Shown here piece by piece: positions 42,146 to 51,745 of a stretch of DNA of 64,000 bases (the first letter of the stretch is position 1; each line of letters starts with the position of its first letter). A program made the position numbers and the translations under genes. The notes below the pieces were generated by a model, which did not search any database, had not been told where the DNA came from, and saw nothing but the letters and a program-made list of their open reading frames with translations. The stretch comes from Flavobacteriales bacterium. GTDB lineage: Bacteria > Bacteroidota > Bacteroidia > Flavobacteriales_D > Sanyastnellaceae. The stretch lies in assembly GCA_027491075.1 (NCBI GenBank), contig JAIXWX010000019.1, forward strand, positions 97,792-161,791. Reading direction: 5' to 3'.

Positions 42146-43393
42146 ATGCCATTGCTGAATACCGCAACCCTAGAAAACGTTAAAATTGCTTTCCGAGCCA
42201 TTCGAAGTCAGATGCTTCGCACAGTGCTAACCGTAAGCATAATTGCTATAGGTATCATGGCTTTGGTAGGAATGATTACCGCCATTGAGGCTATTCAAAA
42301 CAAGATAAGCAGTGAATTCAGCCGATTGGGAAGCAATACCTTCACGCTTCGCGGGGGAGCGAGCATGCGCGGCGGGAGGCATGGCACGGTCGCATCCGCC
42401 CATCCTTCCATTTCCTATGAACAAGCGGCACGATTTAGATCTGAGTTTGAAGACCAGGCATTGGTTAGTATTTCTGCCTTCGGCACTGGAACAGCGACTT
42501 GCAAATATGAAAGCAAGAAAACGAATCCCAACGTGAGTATTCTTGGTTGTGACGAAAACTATTTCCGTATCTCCAGTTACGATTTGGATAAGGGACGCAT
42601 TTTTTCTAAACCAGAGCTAGAACAAGGCAGCAACGTCATCATCATAGGAGCGGATGTGGCCACCACTTTATTTGAAAACATTTCAGATCCTGTAGGGCGC
42701 TTTATATCAGTAGGAAGCGATAAATACCAAGTGGTAGGCGTACTAAAATCGAAGGGAAATACTTTCGGATTTGCAAGCGATAATCAATGCGCGATACCTG
42801 TTCTCAATGTGAAGAAGAATTTCGCAACCGAAAACACAGATTACTCCCTCAACATTCATACGGATAACCCTGAGAACCTCAACAATATTGTTAGTTCCGC
42901 AATCGGTGTGATGCGCGTCATTCGGCAAGATAAACCAACTGAAGAGGAGTCATTCAGCGTGCGAATGAGCAATAGTTTAGTAGAAGAATTATTAGGACTA
43001 ATTTCGGGTATCACCTTTGGAGGTATTTGTATTGGACTCATTACCCTGCTGGGAGCTGGAATCGGATTGATGAACATCATGCTCGTTTCCGTTACTGAGC
43101 GCACGCGCGAAATTGGAGTCAGAAAAAGCATTGGGGCGAGTTCTAGTACCATTCGCCGTCAATTCCTCATTGAGGCCATTGTCATCGGACAAATTGGAGG
43201 TATCATAGGAATCATACTGGGAATACTCGTTGGCAATGTTGTTTCACTGGTCATTGGCACCGGATTTACGATCCCTTGGTTATGGCTTTTCTTAGGTGCT
43301 ACCGTTTGTTTCTTTGTGAGTGTTATTTCGGGCTATTACCCGGCTTCCAAAGCAGCGAGATTGGACCCCATCGAAGCCTTGAGATATGAATAA
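42146..43393 (+). CDS. MacB-like ABC transporter permease (FtsX-type)
   Basis: 415 residues with an N-terminal TM helix ([22 protein letters not shown]), a large periplasmic MacB-PCD domain (~45-270) and three C-terminal TM helices typical of FtsX domains. [19 protein letters not shown] and [18 protein letters not shown] are diagnostic. It works with a LolD/MacB-type ATPase in lipoprotein or substrate extrusion; no ATPase is adjacent, the nearest candidate in this window being at 12937. The box CATCTTTG ends 4 bases before its ATG. Confidence 0.93.
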   Translation: MPLLNTATLENVKIAFRAIRSQMLRTVLTVSIIAIGIMALVGMITAIEAIQNKISSEFSRLGSNTFTLRGGASMRGGRHGTVASAHPSISYEQAARFRSEFEDQALVSISAFGTGTATCKYESKKTNPNVSILGCDENYFRISSYDLDKGRIFSKPELEQGSNVIIIGADVATTLFENISDPVGRFISVGSDKYQVVGVLKSKGNTFGFASDNQCAIPVLNVKKNFATENTDYSLNIHTDNPENLNNIVSSAIGVMRVIRQDKPTEEESFSVRMSNSLVEELLGLISGITFGGICIGLITLLGAGIGLMNIMLVSVTERTREIGVRKSIGASSSTIRRQFLIEAIVIGQIGGIIGIILGILVGNVVSLVIGTGFTIPWLWLFLGATVCFFVSVISGYYPASKAARLDPIEALRYE

Positions 43394-43412
43394 TATGTGG
43401 TAACATTGTGGC

Positions 43413-45086
43413 ATGAAAAAGTGCTACGAATTTCCGTTATCCATTCTTTTCTTAATTCTCTTTTCAAGTTGTTCCGTCGGACAGAAAAATGCATCTAAGA
43501 AAAACGATGAGACAGAAAAACCAAGACGTCCAAAGCTCATTGTTGGTATCACTGTCGATCAGATGCGCTACGACTACATTGAAAAATTCTGGGGAGATTT
43601 CGGAAACGACGGATTCAAACTTCTGGTAAACAAAGGTTTCTTTGCACGAAATCTTCATTACAATTTCATGCCTACCTATACTGGACCTGGGCATGCGGCG
43701 ATATTTACTGGCACCACCCCTTCTTACAATGGAATCATTGCGAATGATTGGTACGAGCGTAGTTCAGGTCGAATGATTTACTGTTCCTCCGACAGCACTG
43801 TGCAAGGCATTGGAACCAGCAGCGCAGCAGGAAAAATGTCTCCTCAATACTTGACATCCACGACTCTTGGAGATGAACTAAAATTATTTTCCAACCAACG
43901 TTCTAAAGTATTTGGCATTGCTATGAAAGACAGAGGCGCCACGCTGACCGCTGGCAGAACAGCAGATGCAGCATACTGGTTTGTAGGCGGAAATGAAGGC
44001 AACTGGGCCACGAGCAGCTGGTATATGAACGAACTGCCCGCATGGGTCATTGAATACAACAACGAACGACTGGCAGATAAAGTAATGTCCCAAACGTGGG
44101 AACTATCCAACCCAATTGAAAACTACGAGGAAAGTTTAGAAGACAACAATCCATATGAAATGCCATTCAAAGGAACTACGCGTCCTGTGTTTCCGTACAA
44201 TATGGCAGAGCTCAAAGCACTCAACGGCAACTTCGATCTCATCAAAGGCACACCCTTCGGAAATCAATTGACGGTTGACTTTGGAAAGAGACTCATCGAA
44301 AAAGAAAAATTGGGCGAAGATGAAATCACCGATATGCTCTGCATGAGTTTCTCAAGCACCGATTATATAGGACATCAATTCGGAATTCACTCGAAAGAAG
44401 TTCAAGATTGCTACATCAGACTTGACAAGGAATTGGCAGCATTTATTAAATACCTCGATGAGAAAATTGGAAGAGAAAACTACTTGATTTTCCTAAGTGC
44501 CGATCATGCTGGAGCTCCGACTCCAAGTTATATGATGGATCAAAAAGGTCCTGCAGGTTATTGGAAAAGCGATCGTCTAGAAGAATCCGTTTCTTTGTTT
44601 TTAAAAGAAAAATATGGGCCTGCAAATTGGATAATCAATGAATCCAATTTGAATCTGTTTTTAAACCGAACAATCATTCGGGAGAAAAATTTAGACCTAA
44701 AAAAAATTCAAATGGAAGTAGCACAATTCGTGGGAGAACAACCAGGTGTTTTGATGGCATTCAATGCCTCAGATCTCGATAGGATTTCTGGGAAATCAAC
44801 CATTGCAGATAAAGTTCAACTGGGTTACAACCAAAGATTAAGTGGTGATATCATCTACGTGCTTCAACCCGGTTGGATGGAATACGGAATGCAGGGCACG
44901 ACGCATGGATCGCCCTACAGCTACGACACGCATGTGCCCGCACTTTTCTTTGGATTTAATGTGGAACACGGAGAAACGTTTCAACCTCAGACCATTTGCG
45001 ACATTGCCGTCTCCGTCTCTTCCATCTGTAAACTTCCTCTTCCTTCCGCTACCATAGGTGAACCCATAAAAAAACTTGTGAAGTAG
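43413..45086 (+). CDS. Alkaline phosphatase-family lipoprotein (PafA-like)
   Basis: 557 residues. The signal LSILFLILFSSCSVGQ has a lipobox Cys, so it is probably a periplasmic or outer-membrane lipoprotein. The phosphatase domain shows metal site ITVDQMRYDYI, nucleophile region FMPTYTGPGHAAIFTGTTP (Thr nucleophile in TGPGHA context), SSTDYIGHQFGIHS, SADHAGAP and TTHGSPYSYDTHVP. This matches PafA-type alkaline phosphatases of Bacteroidota, which release phosphate from organic phosphomonoesters. It follows the permease by 19 bases and is followed directly by the M61 peptidase. Confidence 0.92.
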   Translation: MKKCYEFPLSILFLILFSSCSVGQKNASKKNDETEKPRRPKLIVGITVDQMRYDYIEKFWGDFGNDGFKLLVNKGFFARNLHYNFMPTYTGPGHAAIFTGTTPSYNGIIANDWYERSSGRMIYCSSDSTVQGIGTSSAAGKMSPQYLTSTTLGDELKLFSNQRSKVFGIAMKDRGATLTAGRTADAAYWFVGGNEGNWATSSWYMNELPAWVIEYNNERLADKVMSQTWELSNPIENYEESLEDNNPYEMPFKGTTRPVFPYNMAELKALNGNFDLIKGTPFGNQLTVDFGKRLIEKEKLGEDEITDMLCMSFSSTDYIGHQFGIHSKEVQDCYIRLDKELAAFIKYLDEKIGRENYLIFLSADHAGAPTPSYMMDQKGPAGYWKSDRLEESVSLFLKEKYGPANWIINESNLNLFLNRTIIREKNLDLKKIQMEVAQFVGEQPGVLMAFNASDLDRISGKSTIADKVQLGYNQRLSGDIIYVLQPGWMEYGMQGTTHGSPYSYDTHVPALFFGFNVEHGETFQPQTICDIAVSVSSICKLPLPSATIGEPIKKLVK

Positions 45087-46778
45087 ATGATAGAATATTT
45101 AATTAAATATGATCATCCGCATCGCCATTTCATTTCGTTTGAAAGTACTTTTCCAACAGAAAATAAAGATCATATAAGACTGCAACTGCCCGCGTGGCGA
45201 CCGGGTAGATATGAATTAGGGAATTTCGCAAAAAACATCCGCCACTGGAGAGCGTATGACGTAGATGGAAATTTGCTTTCTTACAAAAAGATTACTAAGG
45301 ACTGTTGGGAAATAGAAACGAAGGGTTCTACGTCAGTGCGCGTTTCTTATCAGTACTATGCTGCGGAGTTAAATGCAGGAAGCACATTTTTGGATGAGCA
45401 AATGCTCTATATAAATCCTGTAAATTGCTTTTTCTATCAAGAAGGAAGTGAAAACCTCCCATATCAGTTACGATTTGTTTTACCTGAATCATACGAGATT
45501 GCCTGCGGACTAAAACACACTTCAAAGCATGAATTACAGGCAGACAACTTCGATCAATTAGCAGACGCACCATTGATTGCTTCAGCAAATTTGCGCCACC
45601 TGCAATATCAATCGAATGGAGTAGTATTTCATATTTGGATTCAAGGAGATTTAGCTATTACAGATACCAAGCTTTGCGACGATTTTCAAAAGTTTACGGA
45701 TATTCACTTTGAAATATTCGGAAGAATACCGTGCACTGAATATCACTTCCTCTTTCACTTGCCTCCATACTTCATTCGCCATGGTGTAGAGCACCACAAT
45801 TCTACTGTTATAGCGATGGGACCTGCCACGGAGATGGCTACACCCGGCGGATATGAAGATTTTCTTGCAATAAGCTGTCATGAGTTATTCCATACTTGGA
45901 ATATCAAGAGTATTCGTCCAGTGGAAATGATGCCTTATGATTTTACTAAAGAAAACTACTCTCCTCTCGGTTATGTTGCAGAAGGAGTAACTACCTATTA
46001 CGGAGATTATCTTCTTTATCGAAGCGGGTTGATTTCCGAACATCGTTGGCAAGAAATGCTGGCCGAGTGGATCAAAGAGCACAAAGAAAATCAAGGACGT
46101 TTTAATTTATCAGTTGCAGAAAGTAGTGTAGACACTTGGTTGGATGGATATACTCCAGGTATTCCTTGGAGAAAAGTATCTATTTATACAGAAGGGGCTC
46201 TGATAGCATTCATTACCGACCAACGAATTAGACAAGCTACTTCAAATAGAAAAAGCTTAGACGATGTAATGAGAAAACTGTATGAGCGATTTGGAATGCA
46301 ACAAAAAGGCTATTCAGAAAACGACTATAAAACCCTGCTGGAAGAGATCAGCGAATCCGACTTCTCCGATATTTTCAGTAATTTAATTCATTCCGCATCC
46401 GACTATACCTCTTACCTGCTCAGAGCACTTGAATATTGCGACTATGAACTTGTATCCTCCCCGGCAAAGTTCAGTGAGATGTGGCTTGGTATGAAAGTAG
46501 AGGAAGCCAATGGAAAAGTAGTTGTGAACTACATCAAAGAAAATGGTCCTGCTGACAACGCAGGCCTTTGGATGGGCGATGAAATCGTTTCGGTGAATGG
46601 AATCCAGCCCTACAAGAATTTTCAAAATCTGGTAACGCGAGCTGGGGAAATCATTTCAATTGTATTCTTGAGAAAAAATCAAATCAGGAATACCTCATTG
46701 AGTCCCACCACTGTTGCCCAAATAACGAATTACTTTGTTGCTAAGAAATCATCTACCACATCAAGAACGGAAGGATAA
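45087..46778 (+). CDS. M61 family glycyl aminopeptidase-like metalloprotease with PDZ domain
   Basis: 563 residues. The N-terminal beta domain (~1-165) is followed by a thermolysin-like domain with the zinc motif CHELFHTWNIKSIRP near residue 270 and the downstream ligand in YVAEGVTTYYGDY. A C-terminal PDZ domain (~460-550; NGPADNAGLWMGDEIVSVNGI) follows. This is the M61 architecture. No signal peptide is visible, so the protein is probably cytoplasmic. Its ATG follows the phosphatase stop without a gap. Its last 49 bases overlap the convergent Nudix gene. Confidence 0.93.
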   Translation: MIEYLIKYDHPHRHFISFESTFPTENKDHIRLQLPAWRPGRYELGNFAKNIRHWRAYDVDGNLLSYKKITKDCWEIETKGSTSVRVSYQYYAAELNAGSTFLDEQMLYINPVNCFFYQEGSENLPYQLRFVLPESYEIACGLKHTSKHELQADNFDQLADAPLIASANLRHLQYQSNGVVFHIWIQGDLAITDTKLCDDFQKFTDIHFEIFGRIPCTEYHFLFHLPPYFIRHGVEHHNSTVIAMGPATEMATPGGYEDFLAISCHELFHTWNIKSIRPVEMMPYDFTKENYSPLGYVAEGVTTYYGDYLLYRSGLISEHRWQEMLAEWIKEHKENQGRFNLSVAESSVDTWLDGYTPGIPWRKVSIYTEGALIAFITDQRIRQATSNRKSLDDVMRKLYERFGMQQKGYSENDYKTLLEEISESDFSDIFSNLIHSASDYTSYLLRALEYCDYELVSSPAKFSEMWLGMKVEEANGKVVVNYIKENGPADNAGLWMGDEIVSVNGIQPYKNFQNLVTRAGEIISIVFLRKNQIRNTSLSPTTVAQITNYFVAKKSSTTSRTEG

Positions 46779-47353
46779 GTATTGGAGCGTACAATGTTTA
46801 ATTGATCTTCAGAAAGCCATTTCACGTCGGTAATGCCCTCCTCCAACTGAGGTTTAGGCACATCGCTTCCATTGTACCTCATGACATACCACGCCGTACA
46901 CTTTAGCATAGGTTCACCTTTCTGCATATAAGTATGCCACGAATCCTTTAGCCTTCGAAGTAAAACTAATTCCCCGATAGAACATTCTTCTTCCACCTCT
47001 CGCAACGCTCCTTCATCAACTTGCTCCTCTTCCTCCACCTTTCCTTTGGGTAAATCCCACTTCTCGTGTCTGAATATGAAAAGCATCTTTCCCTCTTTGT
47101 TCAGCACTAATCCGCCTGCTGCTTGGACAAAGTCAAACTGTTCAGAAAACTTTCTCCATGCCTTATCGGGATCAGAGCACACCACAAAAATAGACTTTAC
47201 CCCTCGGGCGATAGCACTTTCAATAAGAACCACATCGGTCTTGCCGCAAGAGCGAATCACCTCAGCGCCTTTAAAAACCAAACCTGGATCAGGTTCAGAA
47301 TGTGTAAAAATTACTGGCCTATTGGCAAAATATACTTTATAGTTTTGTGGCAT
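46730..47353 (-). CDS. Nudix hydrolase family protein
   Basis: 207 residues from ATG 47353 (MPQNYKVYFANRPVIF); the track start (47479) runs back into pyrE. Residues ~1-70 are a small alpha/beta domain of unknown role. The Nudix domain follows (AAGGLVLNKEGKMLFIFRHEKWDLPKGK) with the box GKVEEEEQVDEGALREVEEECSI. The usual Gly near the end of the box is Ser here. Nudix enzymes cleave nucleoside diphosphates linked to another group; the substrate is not predictable. Its start codon overlaps the divergent pyrE start codon. Confidence 0.88.
   Translation of the reverse strand: MPQNYKVYFANRPVIFTHSEPDPGLVFKGAEVIRSCGKTDVVLIESAIARGVKSIFVVCSDPDKAWRKFSEQFDFVQAAGGLVLNKEGKMLFIFRHEKWDLPKGKVEEEEQVDEGALREVEEECSIGELVLLRRLKDSWHTYMQKGEPMLKCTAWYVMRYNGSDVPKPQLEEGITDVKWLSEDQLNIVRSNTYPSVLDVVDDFLATK
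47340..47347 (+). promoter_or_regulatory. -7 promoter box of pyrE, 4 bases from ATG
   Basis: TAGTTTTG matches TAnnTTTG and ends 4 bases before the pyrE ATG, lying inside the 5' end of the divergent Nudix coding sequence. A TTG at 47322-47324 is 15 bases upstream, shorter than usual. Confidence 0.45.
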
Positions 47354-47981
47354 GGAAACACAATCTTTGCGGGCGTTAAAAGTAGCAGATTTCTTGCTGC
47401 AAATTGCGGCGGTCAAATTATCTCCTGAAAAACCATTTATCTGGGCATCAGGAATTGAATCGCCAATATATTGTGACAACAGAAAAACGCTGAGTTTTCC
47501 TCAGATTCGCAATGAAATACGCGATGCATTTGTAGCAACTATCAAAGAGAAATATCCAAATGCTGAAGTAATAGCTGGTGTAGCTACAGGTGGTATTGCT
47601 ATAGGAGCGTTGGTTGCAGAGCAGCTCAACCTTCCCTTTATCTATGTGCGCAGCGAAGCCAAAAAGCACGGATTGGGCAACCAAGTGGAAGGAGTGCTTC
47701 ATGATCATCAAAAAGTTGTGGTGATCGAAGATTTGGTGAGCACTGGCAAGAGCAGTCTAACAGCGGTAGATGCCCTCCGCAGCGCCAATGCAAATGTTCT
47801 AGGAATGGTTGCTATATTCACTTATGGATTTGAAAAAGCAAACCAAGCATTCCTTCAGGCTTCTTGTGAACTGAGCACCCTAAGCAATTATGACGCCCTA
47901 ATAGAGCAGGCCGTTGCCAGCGGTTATGTTCAAAAAGAACAACTCGATCAACTGCAATCCTGGAAAAAGCAGCAAGGTTAA
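47352..47981 (+). CDS. pyrE: Orotate phosphoribosyltransferase
   Basis: 209 residues. The PRPP-binding motif VVVIEDLVSTGKSSLTAV is near residue 120, AGVATGGIAIGALVAEQL near residue 75, and the catalytic-loop region is RSEAKKHGLGNQVEG. It joins orotate and PRPP to give OMP in pyrimidine synthesis. The ATG (47352-47354) overlaps the Nudix start codon on the other strand. The SRPBCC gene follows after 19 bases. Confidence 0.95.
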   Translation: METQSLRALKVADFLLQIAAVKLSPEKPFIWASGIESPIYCDNRKTLSFPQIRNEIRDAFVATIKEKYPNAEVIAGVATGGIAIGALVAEQLNLPFIYVRSEAKKHGLGNQVEGVLHDHQKVVVIEDLVSTGKSSLTAVDALRSANANVLGMVAIFTYGFEKANQAFLQASCELSTLSNYDALIEQAVASGYVQKEQLDQLQSWKKQQG

Positions 47982-48000
47982 ACCTTTAAAATTTATTTTT

Positions 48001-48399
48001 ATGTCTAAAATTGAAAGTAAGAAAGTAACCATAAACGCAAGTGCGCAGAAGGTACACGACTTTCTGATCAATGCCGATAACATTCAACCTTTGTTGCCAG
48101 AAGGAAAATACTCGGAATGGAAAAGCGACGGAAAAAACTGTTCCTTCAAAATTCAAAACGCATATACGATTGGACTCAATTTTCAATCTTCAACGCCCAA
48201 TTCACTGATTATATACAACAGCGCCACTGGTAGTCCATTCCCTTTTGTTTTGAACATTCATCTTACAGAAAGCAATGGAACTTCAGATGCCTTTCTTATA
48301 TGTGATGCACAGATAAATCCTTTTTTAGAAATGATGGTGAAGGGGCCTTTAAAAAACCTTTTTGATTATATGGCCGATAAGCTCGTTACAGCCGTCTAA
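48001..48399 (+). CDS. SRPBCC/START-like domain protein
   Basis: 132 residues from ATG 48001 (MSKIESKKVTINASAQKVHDFLINADNIQPLLPEG); the track start at 47914 lies within pyrE. The N-terminal strand and helix (TINASAQKVHDFL) and the final long amphipathic helix (EMMVKGPLKNLFDYMADKL) are those of the SRPBCC fold, which binds hydrophobic ligands. Ligand and role are unknown. It is likely co-transcribed with pyrE. Confidence 0.85.
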   Translation: MSKIESKKVTINASAQKVHDFLINADNIQPLLPEGKYSEWKSDGKNCSFKIQNAYTIGLNFQSSTPNSLIIYNSATGSPFPFVLNIHLTESNGTSDAFLICDAQINPFLEMMVKGPLKNLFDYMADKLVTAV

Positions 48400-48410
48400 C
48401 GAATCTTATA

Positions 48411-49925
48411 CTATTTCGACTGCCATGTTTTTCCTCCATTCTTAGGATGGAGCAATTGTACAATTTTATCGAACTCCATTTGAATCCCCTCTGATGGCTT
48501 GCGTGTGTAATCAAACATGATTTCGCCATCCGGATTCAACATCACCGCCTGAGGTATCGCCCTCAAATGAAAAACCTCTCTTATCTCTGGAGTGTTTCCC
48601 GTAAAAATAAATTCAAATTTCTGATCCTTATTGGCTTGTACATGGCTCTTTAATGCCTGAATGTTCTCATCTAAGCTTATGACTAAAAACTGAATATCCG
48701 ATCCATACAACTCTCTCAACCGAGACATTAACTGCAATTCCTTTTTACAAGATGTACACCAGTCAGCGAAGAAAAAAATGTAGGTATAACCATTCAATTC
48801 ATCGATAGATTCCCATTTATCTAATTTTAAATCAACGGCTGTAAATGGAGCAACAACCTCACCTGATTGTCCTTTTTGTAGTTCATACAATAAGCCAGCA
48901 GCGACCAGTGGATATTTGTTTTTATCTACTGTTTGGGATAGTTTTTTCAAGCAATTATTTACAGCTCCTTGAGAAAATCTCTTATCACCAATACCGTCTC
49001 TTAACCCCACGATTACCGCCATTTGTCCTACTTCATCGCTGAGCACTAAACTATCTTTTTTAAACAACTCCAGAACCAAATAGGGATCATTATCTGCGTT
49101 GATTGCTTTCACCAAGGCATTCGTGTTTCTTTGAGAAATTAAACCCAACGATTCCGCATAAAACGAAAGAAAAAAACGCGCATATGCGGGATGTGTATAT
49201 CGCACTGGTTGACTCATTAAATAATCTTCATAGAGCACCTTCCTGCTTATCCCCGCCATTAACTCCAACTCAGCGATGGAATAGCGAACATGGGTTTCGA
49301 AATACAAATTATCAAAAAATTCACCGTACTTAAGATTCACAGAATCTTGAAAAGCGCCCACCCAATTAGTGAAAGAAGTAGTTTCTTTTCTTGTGGAATC
49401 AGATTGCTGGATAGGCTTGGTTTGAACACCTAGTTTTGTTTTATACACTTCCGATCCCTTATATCGTTCCAGTGCGAAATCATAGAAATGCTGATCCATG
49501 AACACCTCAAAATCCTGATTGAACTCAGGTATTAGCGCATTAGCGTCTTCTTTTCCTAAATTTTGAAAACTCAGAGAAACGAGCGCCCTAGAAAGTGTTT
49601 GAAAATCCTTTTGTGAAGGAGTTGGAAAAGAAGTAAGTGTGTAGGACTGATTCGGGTGTGCAAACCACATTCCCTCAATGTTTCCTATGACCAGAAAAAT
49701 CAATGTAACTTCACTAAACTCGAGGTTGGCTTCAAAACCTCCCACATCAGAAAGCTGAACGATATGCTTCAACTCTCTCTTCATACTGAATTCATCGGTA
49801 TGCACATAAAAGTGCATTTTTTTGCCAGCATGATTCTTCAGTACTCCCTTAATAGTTGTCGTTGCTGAGACATCCAGAGAGCATACCCACAAAATAGCAA
49901 GCCACAAAAGGCTAACTACCTTCAT
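48411..49925 (-). CDS. Secreted thioredoxin-family protein (TlpA/ResA-like)
   Basis: 504 residues from ATG 49925; the track start (49985) lies inside coaD. Signal peptide MKVVSLLWLAILWVCSLDVSA, then an N-terminal beta domain like DUF4369 (IKGVLKNHAGKKMHFYVH). A helical middle part is followed by a thioredoxin domain at ~375-500 with active site FFADWCTSCKKEL and the cis-Pro region LRAIPQAVM. It probably acts as a periplasmic thiol oxidoreductase. Its start codon overlaps the coaD end by 14 bases, so it is the last gene of the helicase-DUF3822-rsmD-coaD run. Confidence 0.85.
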   Translation of the reverse strand: MKVVSLLWLAILWVCSLDVSATTTIKGVLKNHAGKKMHFYVHTDEFSMKRELKHIVQLSDVGGFEANLEFSEVTLIFLVIGNIEGMWFAHPNQSYTLTSFPTPSQKDFQTLSRALVSLSFQNLGKEDANALIPEFNQDFEVFMDQHFYDFALERYKGSEVYKTKLGVQTKPIQQSDSTRKETTSFTNWVGAFQDSVNLKYGEFFDNLYFETHVRYSIAELELMAGISRKVLYEDYLMSQPVRYTHPAYARFFLSFYAESLGLISQRNTNALVKAINADNDPYLVLELFKKDSLVLSDEVGQMAVIVGLRDGIGDKRFSQGAVNNCLKKLSQTVDKNKYPLVAAGLLYELQKGQSGEVVAPFTAVDLKLDKWESIDELNGYTYIFFFADWCTSCKKELQLMSRLRELYGSDIQFLVISLDENIQALKSHVQANKDQKFEFIFTGNTPEIREVFHLRAIPQAVMLNPDGEIMFDYTRKPSEGIQMEFDKIVQLLHPKNGGKTWQSK

Positions 49926-50382
49926 GCAAATTGATTTGCGATGGAACAAATTGTGATACATCTCCATTGTTCTTAAAAATCTCACGTATTACAGTACTAT
50001 GAACCGAAGCAAATTCAGGATCTGTAAATACCAAAACCGTTTCAAGATCACCCGACAAAGCCTTATTCATATGTGCGATGGTCCGTTCGTATTCAAAATC
50101 CCCGCCATTTCGTAGCCCTCTTAAAAGAAACTGAACGTTGTTCTTTTTACAAAAATCAACGGTAAGTCCATCAAACGTTTCAACTCTCACATTCGGAAGA
50201 TCCTTAAAAGTCTGTTTAATCCAAGCTAGTCTTTTCTCCAAAGGAAACATGCTAGCCTTGGTAGTATTGTGTCCCAAGGCGACAATTACCTCATCAAAGA
50301 GCAAGGCACCTCTTCTAACGATATTCTCATGCCCTCGTGTTATTGGGTCAAATGAACCTGGAAAAACGGCAACTCTTTTCAT
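49912..50382 (-). CDS. coaD: Phosphopantetheine adenylyltransferase
   Basis: 156 residues with the nucleotidyltransferase motif PGSFDPITRGHENIV at the N terminus, RGLRNGGDFEYE, and the C-terminal VHSTVIREIFKNNGDVSQFVP. It makes dephospho-CoA from 4'-phosphopantetheine and ATP. It lies 4 bases after rsmD, a common pairing in bacteria. Confidence 0.97.
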   Translation of the reverse strand: MKRVAVFPGSFDPITRGHENIVRRGALLFDEVIVALGHNTTKASMFPLEKRLAWIKQTFKDLPNVRVETFDGLTVDFCKKNNVQFLLRGLRNGGDFEYERTIAHMNKALSGDLETVLVFTDPEFASVHSTVIREIFKNNGDVSQFVPSQINLHEGS

Positions 50383-50386
50383 GATT

Positions 50387-50923
50387 TTATTCTTTTAAGA
50401 AAAAGCTAAAGTTTACACTTCCATATCGACGATGTTGGTTGAAACCTTTGATCTCAGAAAAATCCATCCGATCTGGATGCTCCAAAACAAACCAACCGTC
50501 TTGCTTCAAAAGGTTTGAATTCACAATCAATTCAGGCAAGTTAGTCAATTCTTTCAAATCATAAGGAGGATCAGCAACGATCAAGTGAAAAGAGTCTTGA
50601 CATTTTTGAATAAAACTAAAAACATCAGCACGCCATGCTTGAGCATATTCGGCTTCAAATGTTTTGAAGTTCTCTTTAATAGCTCGGATATGAACAGGAC
50701 TTTTTTCAACGGCAACAACCTTTTCCGCTCCACGAGAGATGCATTCCAGGGAAATCGCCCCCGTTCCTGCAAATAGATCCAAAATATGCGCACCATCCCA
50801 GCCAATGTGATGTTGAAGCACATTAAACAAACTCTCGCGAGCATAATCGGTGGTTGGCCGACCTTGAAAATTTCCAGGAACAGGTATTCTACGGCCCTTA
50901 TACTTTCCAGAAATTATACGCAT
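50387..50923 (-). CDS. rsmD: 16S rRNA (guanine(966)-N2)-methyltransferase
   Basis: 178 residues: N-terminal MRIISGKYKGRRIPVP and RPTTDYARESLFN, SAM-binding ILDLFAGTGAISLECISRGA, and catalytic VADPPYD. It methylates G966 of 16S rRNA during 30S assembly. It overlaps the DUF3822 gene by 10 bases and precedes coaD by 4 bases. Confidence 0.96.
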   Translation of the reverse strand: MRIISGKYKGRRIPVPGNFQGRPTTDYARESLFNVLQHHIGWDGAHILDLFAGTGAISLECISRGAEKVVAVEKSPVHIRAIKENFKTFEAEYAQAWRADVFSFIQKCQDSFHLIVADPPYDLKELTNLPELIVNSNLLKQDGWFVLEHPDRMDFSEIKGFNQHRRYGSVNFSFFLKE

Positions 50924-51732
50924 TGTGAATGAATAAAACTCGAGTAATACAAATGCGCATTGGGTTCTTTAACTACCTCTGAGGTCCAGACTTCCACTGT
51001 TTCAATATAGTCTTCTAACAAAGACTTCAAACCTTCACCAGCATCACTACCATAGAGAACTACTTTCGCTGATGCCAAATGAATATTCAAGCGCATAGCA
51101 GCGTTGCTTAGGTGATACAAAACATCTTCGTTGTTCTGAATTCCGTAATGATTCGTGAGACGCATATCGCCCTCATGAAAAACAACAGCAAGCATAAATC
51201 CTTCTTGTACCAATACATGCAAGCCATTAGCAGATCTCAAGGTATCTTTTAAGAAAAATCCCACAGAAGGAAAAAACCGTGCATTTGGAAAGCGTTCTGC
51301 CAATCGTTGAACAATGACGGGCAAATCATAGAGCACCGCAGCACCTACTTCATTTACTTCGTACACTTCAACATTGTCTGGTTCCCTACCCACAGAAAAT
51401 TTCAGCAAATCCGATTGCTTTCCGTCTTCCAAGAATCCCGTTGGAACTAAAGTAAAATCCGGATAATCGAAGGAAATACTTGTTTTTCTGAATACAAAGT
51501 CACCCCAGTTTTTCAAGTTAACGAAATCCACCGCTCTTGCAAGCGTTCGATCATAGGTGTCATCCAGGTCAAATTTCTTCAACCAAAGAATTTGTTGTGA
51601 TTCATAATCAAAAACCATTGCCTGCACCATTTCCGGGTGCAGATGTATGGCCAGATGAAGGCTCATGCTCTTGGCTCCAATTTCTTTCGGTAAAATGGCT
51701 TGTGCTGCTATTTCAGGATCAAAAACCGTCAT
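50914..51732 (-). CDS. DUF3822 family protein
   Basis: 272 residues, soluble, no signal peptide. It matches the Bacteroidota DUF3822 family in style and in its place beside rsmD (SISFDYPDFTLVPTGFLED, YHLSNAAMRLNIHLASAKVVLYG). The fold, with repeated alternating strands and an alpha/beta second half, resembles actin/ASKHA-like proteins, but I see no clear ATP motif. Function unknown; the tight overlap with rsmD suggests coupled expression. Confidence 0.82.
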   Translation of the reverse strand: MTVFDPEIAAQAILPKEIGAKSMSLHLAIHLHPEMVQAMVFDYESQQILWLKKFDLDDTYDRTLARAVDFVNLKNWGDFVFRKTSISFDYPDFTLVPTGFLEDGKQSDLLKFSVGREPDNVEVYEVNEVGAAVLYDLPVIVQRLAERFPNARFFPSVGFFLKDTLRSANGLHVLVQEGFMLAVVFHEGDMRLTNHYGIQNNEDVLYHLSNAAMRLNIHLASAKVVLYGSDAGEGLKSLLEDYIETVEVWTSEVVKEPNAHLYYSSFIHSQCV

Positions 51733-51745
51733 ATTGATTGCGAAT

